A stretch of 64,000 nt of DNA from Eublepharis macularius (Eukaryota > Chordata > Lepidosauria > Squamata > Eublepharidae): assembly GCF_028583425.1 (NCBI RefSeq), contig NC_072806.1, forward strand, positions 32,224,001 through 32,288,000, in the 5' to 3' direction. Below the pieces are notes generated by a model, which worked only from the letters and a program-made list of their open reading frames with translations, was not told the DNA's origin and searched no databases. The position numbers were made by a program, and so were the translations under genes. Shown piece after piece: positions 59,246 through 64,000 of this stretch (position 1 is the stretch's first letter; every line of letters begins with the position of its first letter).

Positions 59246-60979
59246 CAGTATTTTGTTTGAAACCTGTCCCTACTTGTTTGTGATACGTATCCGAGTGGCC
59301 AGGAGTGGGCTTCTGTAGCAAGTGAGGGTCTAGTGTACGTTTGCCTTTCTCCTTGTGACATAGACTGGACAAGCCTGTACCAATCAGAATTTCTTAATCT
59401 ACCTCATGTGGCTGTTGTCAAGGTAACAGGAGGAAATTAAAACACTGTATGCTCCACTATGATCTCATTTTAGGAAGTGCAGGATGCAGATTTGATTACT
59501 AAGACTTAAAAATGCAAGGATCTACTTTAGGAAGTGTAGGAAGTGTAGCACGCTGAAGTGTGCTTCTGTATATCTTACAAGTTTTCATGAAGGATTACTA
59601 GGGAGGATGCAGCTGTCTTCCGATTAGAAGGCCAAAAAAAAGTGTGCCTTCTTGGAAAAGACCTATGTTGAATTCCAGCCGTCCTGATTGAAATTAACTT
59701 GCTTGACAGAGAGCACTGCCTGGAGTAAAATAACACACGCTCTTGTCGGTCATGCTCACCTCTGGTCTGGTGTCATGACACAAACAGACTGCACTCCTCT
59801 GCAACATAGGTCTTGGCAAAAGTAATTCTTTTTCCAAGCAATATTCAAATCTTAGTAGTTCTTCCTGTATTTAAGACTTTTCTTTTCACCTGTATAACTG
59901 CACTATGAGCAGATGCCTAAGAAAGAAGTTTGGATTTCTTTTAATAATAGGTATTCTTGATGGAAGTTGCTTGAGACCCTGGCTTCTTCCTTTGCAGTCC
60001 CCCTGCTTCCCCCCTCCACCCTACGCACCCTGTTTTTAAATGATTGTTAGTCCCTGGGAGCAGGCATCAAGTTTTCCACTTTTCATGAAGTCTTGTTTAA
60101 GTTACACAGCCAATCTCTTGGTATTTGAACTGTCCTTGGATTCAACTCCACATCTCAACAGGTTTACTGAGTGTAGGGAGCCTGCAATCTCATTTTAGCA
60201 AAGCCATGTGTGTAAAATGTTAAATAGCAGCATGAATTCAAAAGGAGGCTCGTTCTCATGAAGGTGGGTTTGGTTTCATAGTTTTTTAACAGCACAAAAT
60301 GCCGCTGATTTCTAAGTCGGATACCAGTAGCTCTGCGGTTGCCTTCTGTACTTCGTCACAGTCGAGGCAAATTGTGTTCAATGGGAATTCAGCTCTTTTT
60401 CTGACTAAGATGGTAGAATACCCTTGAGCTACTCGATCAGTTCCAGCACAAGTAAAAAAATAATTGGTTTGAACCAGCCCTGCTAATAAGCTCCCCAGCC
60501 TGAATGGAATAAATCAACTGACTTCATGCGTTTGGGGAGAATGAATAAGATTGCGTCCTTTGTTCTAGATTTGTAGCTCCCAATTATAAATCCCCTTAAG
60601 TGAAGTCGTGCCCCAAATCTCACCGACAATGTGCGGTGTGTATTGATTTGGCGGTCGTATTTATGTTCGGCTCCTATAACTGCACAAATGTGGGCTGGAC
60701 TATCGCTCATGGGACCCCAGAGTACTGAGCTTCCATTTCTGAGAGCAAGCCAAGGGAAAATGGTGGTTTTGGTTCCAATCTCTTATCTTGAAGGCTGTGA
60801 AGCTGGAAAATAGTTAAAAGGCGGGGCAGTGCCTGGGTATCTGATTTCCATTGATCCAGCAGTTGGGAGCTCTGCATGCTTTTCCCCCTTCCCTTTGCTT
60901 AGTAAAAGCAGAATAAAGCAGGCATAGGCTAATTTTTATTAATGGTTTGGGTCCCCCCCCTTGATGTTTTTACAATAAA

Positions 60980-62385
60980 TAGGATTTCCTTCTTCCACGC
61001 AACATGCACGCATCATGCAAGTGGGGAGTTACTTTATGCCCTCCCAGCCATCCTGTTCTGTCATTTTTTTAACTTGCCAGGTGTGCAGGGGCCTAGTTGG
61101 GATTGGCACTGTGGTGTGAGGAGGGGGGTCTTTTAAGCCTTCTTCCCTGTGCTATAATCCTGATCCAGATGGGTCCCTAGTTGCCTGTTCAGTGAGTTTT
61201 AAAAAAGGTGCCTCATTGGGAGTTCCACGTACTGATGGTGTAGTTGGACCCTTATTCTCTGGAGTTGCAGATCTGTAGTACAGCTTTCTCGACAGTGCAG
61301 CCAGTTTCTAAAGCAGACACTTCCTTGCCTAATGTTGTCACCTGTGGCTTTTGTGAGGAAGCTGCATTGGATGGATCCGTATCAACAGAGCACTCTTCCC
61401 CGCAAGTGACCAATTGGGTAGATTGTGCACGACACGTGGACTTACCTGTCGATTTTAATCAATGGGACTTCATTCCACGTACTGCTTTAAGATCAGGGTA
61501 AACTGGTTTAACTGTTCTCATGCCCCACCCTCACAAACAACTAGGGACTTGTTCCCGAAATGGATGCTACTGTGTCCGTGTCCCAGGCACTCCTTATTCA
61601 GAAGAATGCATCTCATAGGAAAGAGGAGAGAACTTCTGAGTATTCAACATCCTGGAGGTTTTTCTCCTTCTGTTCTAGTCTGTCTTCATTGGGTTTTTTA
61701 AATTGTAATCTAGTATCATTCATATAGTGAAGGATGCTGCGAAATACTCTGTGCAGTTTCCCATCTGCAGAAATTCTCCAGCACCAAGAGCTCTTCTGAA
61801 AGAGGTGAAAATGTGACACTTGGCATTAAAAACTTTTTTGCTCCAAAATGTAGAATTGTGTGTCCTTTTTTTAGGTTAAAAAAAAAGTACCTTTATCTTC
61901 AAGAGCTCTGCTGATTGTTTTTTCCCCAATTGTTTCTTCTCTAAAGAAATTTTAAAGACCTGTGATTTCCATAAGAACCTTTTGCTACTGCAGAAACTTT
62001 TCCTGTGTGCTAGGAATGCTCTCCCATGTCTAGAAAGCGTTCAGGTTATAACCAGCAGAAGTGCCAAGTCTGTGCCAGTGTTCATTGATTTAAATAGCTT
62101 ACCTAGCTACATTTAAGTGACCTATAAAGTTTAATTAAAAAGATGCAAGACTTTTCCCATTAAGGAGTTGTTTGTGGTCACAGCTTCATGGAAGTAAAAA
62201 AAACTCTGAAGCCCAAGCTCACATGAGTTCAAACCAGGAAGATCTAGATTTAAAGCTATTCATATTCCTGTTGCAGGGGATGATCTTGGTAAAAAACGCT
62301 ACCTTTAACTATTCTCTGTAATGAAAAATAATAATCTGATGATATATTTTTCCCTAGAAGGGGTTTGTCTTGCCTATGAAGCAGC
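60980..62385. other. Intergenic, no feature recognised
   Basis: No coding region, RNA gene or repeat could be supported in this interval. Short open frames have no family resemblance. Confidence 0.5.
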
Positions 62386-62896
62386 AAATCCAAGAGGGGG
62401 TGGTCCCAAACAAAATGGAATGAAGATGAAGAACAGGACCACGTACAAAGAAGTTTAATGTTCTTGCTATCGAAACTCAAATATAAGGCACTCAATTGTA
62501 AGGCACAGTAAGCCAATGTCAACCGAGGAGTTGTGAAGAATTCCCAAACTCCCAGCTGGAGGTGGCAACGGGTTTGCCGGCTTGGAAATTAGGACCCGTT
62601 TAGACCCCATGTAGTAAAATCATTCGGGAACAGAAGCTTCTAAGAGAAGAGTAGCAGTAGCAGACCATAATTGATTTATATGTGGCTTATGACAAAGCAC
62701 ATTGTGCGAAACGGGTCCTAATTTCCAAGCCGGCAAACCCGTTGCCACCTCCAGCTGGGAGTTTGGGAATTCTTCACAACTCCTCGGTTGACATTGGCTT
62801 ACTGTGCCTTACAATTGAGTGCCTTATATTTGAGTTTCGATAGCAAGAACATTAAACTTCTTTGTACGTGGTCCTGTTCTTCATCTTCATTCCATT
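62386..62896. mobile_element. Young foldback with 190-bp identical arms
   Basis: Arms 62412-62601 and 62709-62898 are reverse complements over 190 bp with no mismatch seen, around a 107-bp loop. The left side has an extra ~26 bp. A perfect 16-bp duplication, ttgcctatgaagcagc, flanks it at 62370-62385 and 62897-62912, its first bases overlapping the right arm. The loop contains 'tgacaaagcacattgtgc' then 'gaaacgggtc', a variant of the hammerhead-like layout. Penelope type is inferred from that and from the duplication length. Confidence 0.85.
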
Positions 62897-62954
62897 TTGC
62901 CTATGAAGCAGCCTGGGCAATTGTCCAAGGCCCCAACAGCCAGTGTGAATGAAT

Positions 62955-64000
62955 TTATTTATTTATTTATAGTTCGCCGTTCTCACAGATCCAAGGCAGA
63001 TTACAATAGCTAGGATATCCTAGCTGCAACAGCTAGGATATTCCCTGAGGAAAATACAATAATGAACCCGTTAGGACATTCCGTGAACAGATACTATAGG
63101 GTATGGTAGCAGAAAATTTGAAAACAAGCATAAAGTCAAGCATAGAGATGAAATCTTTTTGGAACAACACATAACTAATTTACATGGCATGTTTAGCAAC
63201 ATGGGAACTCCTTAGTAGGTGCATATCTGCATCAGCAGATAGTACCCAATAGCGTAGCATATAGTCCCTGTCCCTAGCAAAGCATCTTTCTGAGCTATTT
63301 CTTATGACAGCCCTATAATCTGGGTAGAAAACCCTCCTGAATAACTCAGTTTTGCAAAGTTTGTGGAATGCCAGGAGAGTGGGAGCTTTTCTGACCTACT
63401 CAAACCGGCCATTCCATAAGAGAGAGCATGTGTATGGGCAGCTGTTGATTTTGCCCAGCTGCAGGGTGGCATCTGCAGAAGACCCTGACTAGATTAGCGA
63501 AGCTGCCAAGAGTTCCTTAAACAGATAGGGGCCAAGGCCATGAAGGGCTTTGAATGTGATGATCATGACCTTGAACTGAGAAGCCTTGAACTGGGAAGCC
63601 AATGGAGTGACTGCAGAATGGAAGTGATGTCTTCTTCCATCTGGCTCCTGAGGGTAAGTGAGCTGCAGCGTTCTGCATCAGCTGGAGTCTTCAGCTTTTG
63701 AGGGAAGACCTATATAGTACTATGTATTATAGTAGTCTAGTCTTTATGTTACCATGCCATTAATCCAGGTAGCCAGATCAGCCTTGTCAAGGTAGAGGGC
63801 CATCTTCTAGGCTAGTCTGAGTTAGAAGAAGGCCCTTTTTGCAGCAGTATTTACTTACTTCTCTAGCAGCATTGCTGGGTCTAGTATAACCTCTAGGCTG
63901 TTAACTGAATCAGCCAGGGTCAACTGAGCCCTATCAAAGGTCAGCAGCACAATGTCCTTCAAGATATCTGCTTTGCCAACAAGCATCATTTCCATCATGT
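62955..64000 (-). mobile_element. L2-type LINE, antisense, running off the window
   Basis: It begins with an ATTT-rich tail (62948-62972), then follows the same order as the LINE at 2245-3290: 'tagagatgaaatct', 'ggtgcatatctgcatcag', 'gccaggagagtgggagctt', 'tgaagggctttgaatgtga', 'tagtagtctagtct'. It continues to the window end. No intact ORF is seen. Confidence 0.7.

Larger units (their letters stand above)
56775..60979 (+). other. GDPD1: Probable GDPD1 3' UTR and flank
   Basis: No coding gene follows. AATAAA hexamers occur at 60912-60917 and 60974-60979, but the true 3' end cannot be decided from sequence. A (CA)n run, a tRNA-headed SINE and a composite inverted repeat lie in this interval. 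Confidence 0.5.

Overview
The window is vertebrate nuclear DNA with split genes, GT-AG introns, a CpG-rich promoter and dense interspersed repeats. The repeat mix points to a squamate reptile: an RTE-BovB LINE tail, a 5S-rRNA-headed SINE with a BovB-like tail, tRNA-headed SINEs, L2/CR1 LINEs, hAT elements and many Penelope-like terminal repeats. The organism call is inference from repeats and gene order, not from a species marker.

Two protein-coding genes lie head-to-tail on the + strand. The 3' end of SMG8 (nonsense-mediated decay factor) occupies 700-3880 as two coding exons. GDPD1 (also called GDE4, a lysophospholipase D) is complete: ten coding exons run from 12307 to 56774, every junction is in phase, and they encode 312 residues. 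The SMG8-GDPD1 order and orientation match human 17q22. A CpG-rich promoter with a CRE and two CCAAT boxes precedes GDPD1.

Region by region: 1-4321 is the SMG8 3' end, with an intron carrying a (CTTT)n array and an L2 LINE. 4640-6790 is a long antisense L2-type LINE with a MITE inside. 6791-12000 is intergenic with small foldback and MITE insertions. GDPD1 intron 1 (12443-35349) holds most of the mobile DNA: a decayed Ty3/Gypsy element (about 19330-25635) that was itself hit by a miniature LTR element and an L2 tail, a Penelope-like element with a recognisable GIY-YIG region that abuts it, a 3.7-kb hAT transposon inside the Penelope copy, and a 2.3-kb giant palindromic hAT relative. Later introns hold CR1, L1, a 5S-headed SINE, a MITE, a solo LTR and two almost identical foldback elements. 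Downstream of GDPD1 are a SINE, two further long inverted repeats and another antisense LINE running off the window.

The most interesting signal is a set of foldback insertions made of Penelope-type terminal repeats. Several have arms that are identical by eye, 12-16 bp target-site duplications and one extended arm. Two families carry a hammerhead-ribozyme-like core: a CTGANGA box, helix II, GAAA, then a self-complementary ACGT or AGCT before C. Two copies of one family lie in opposite orientation around GDPD1 exons 4-7.
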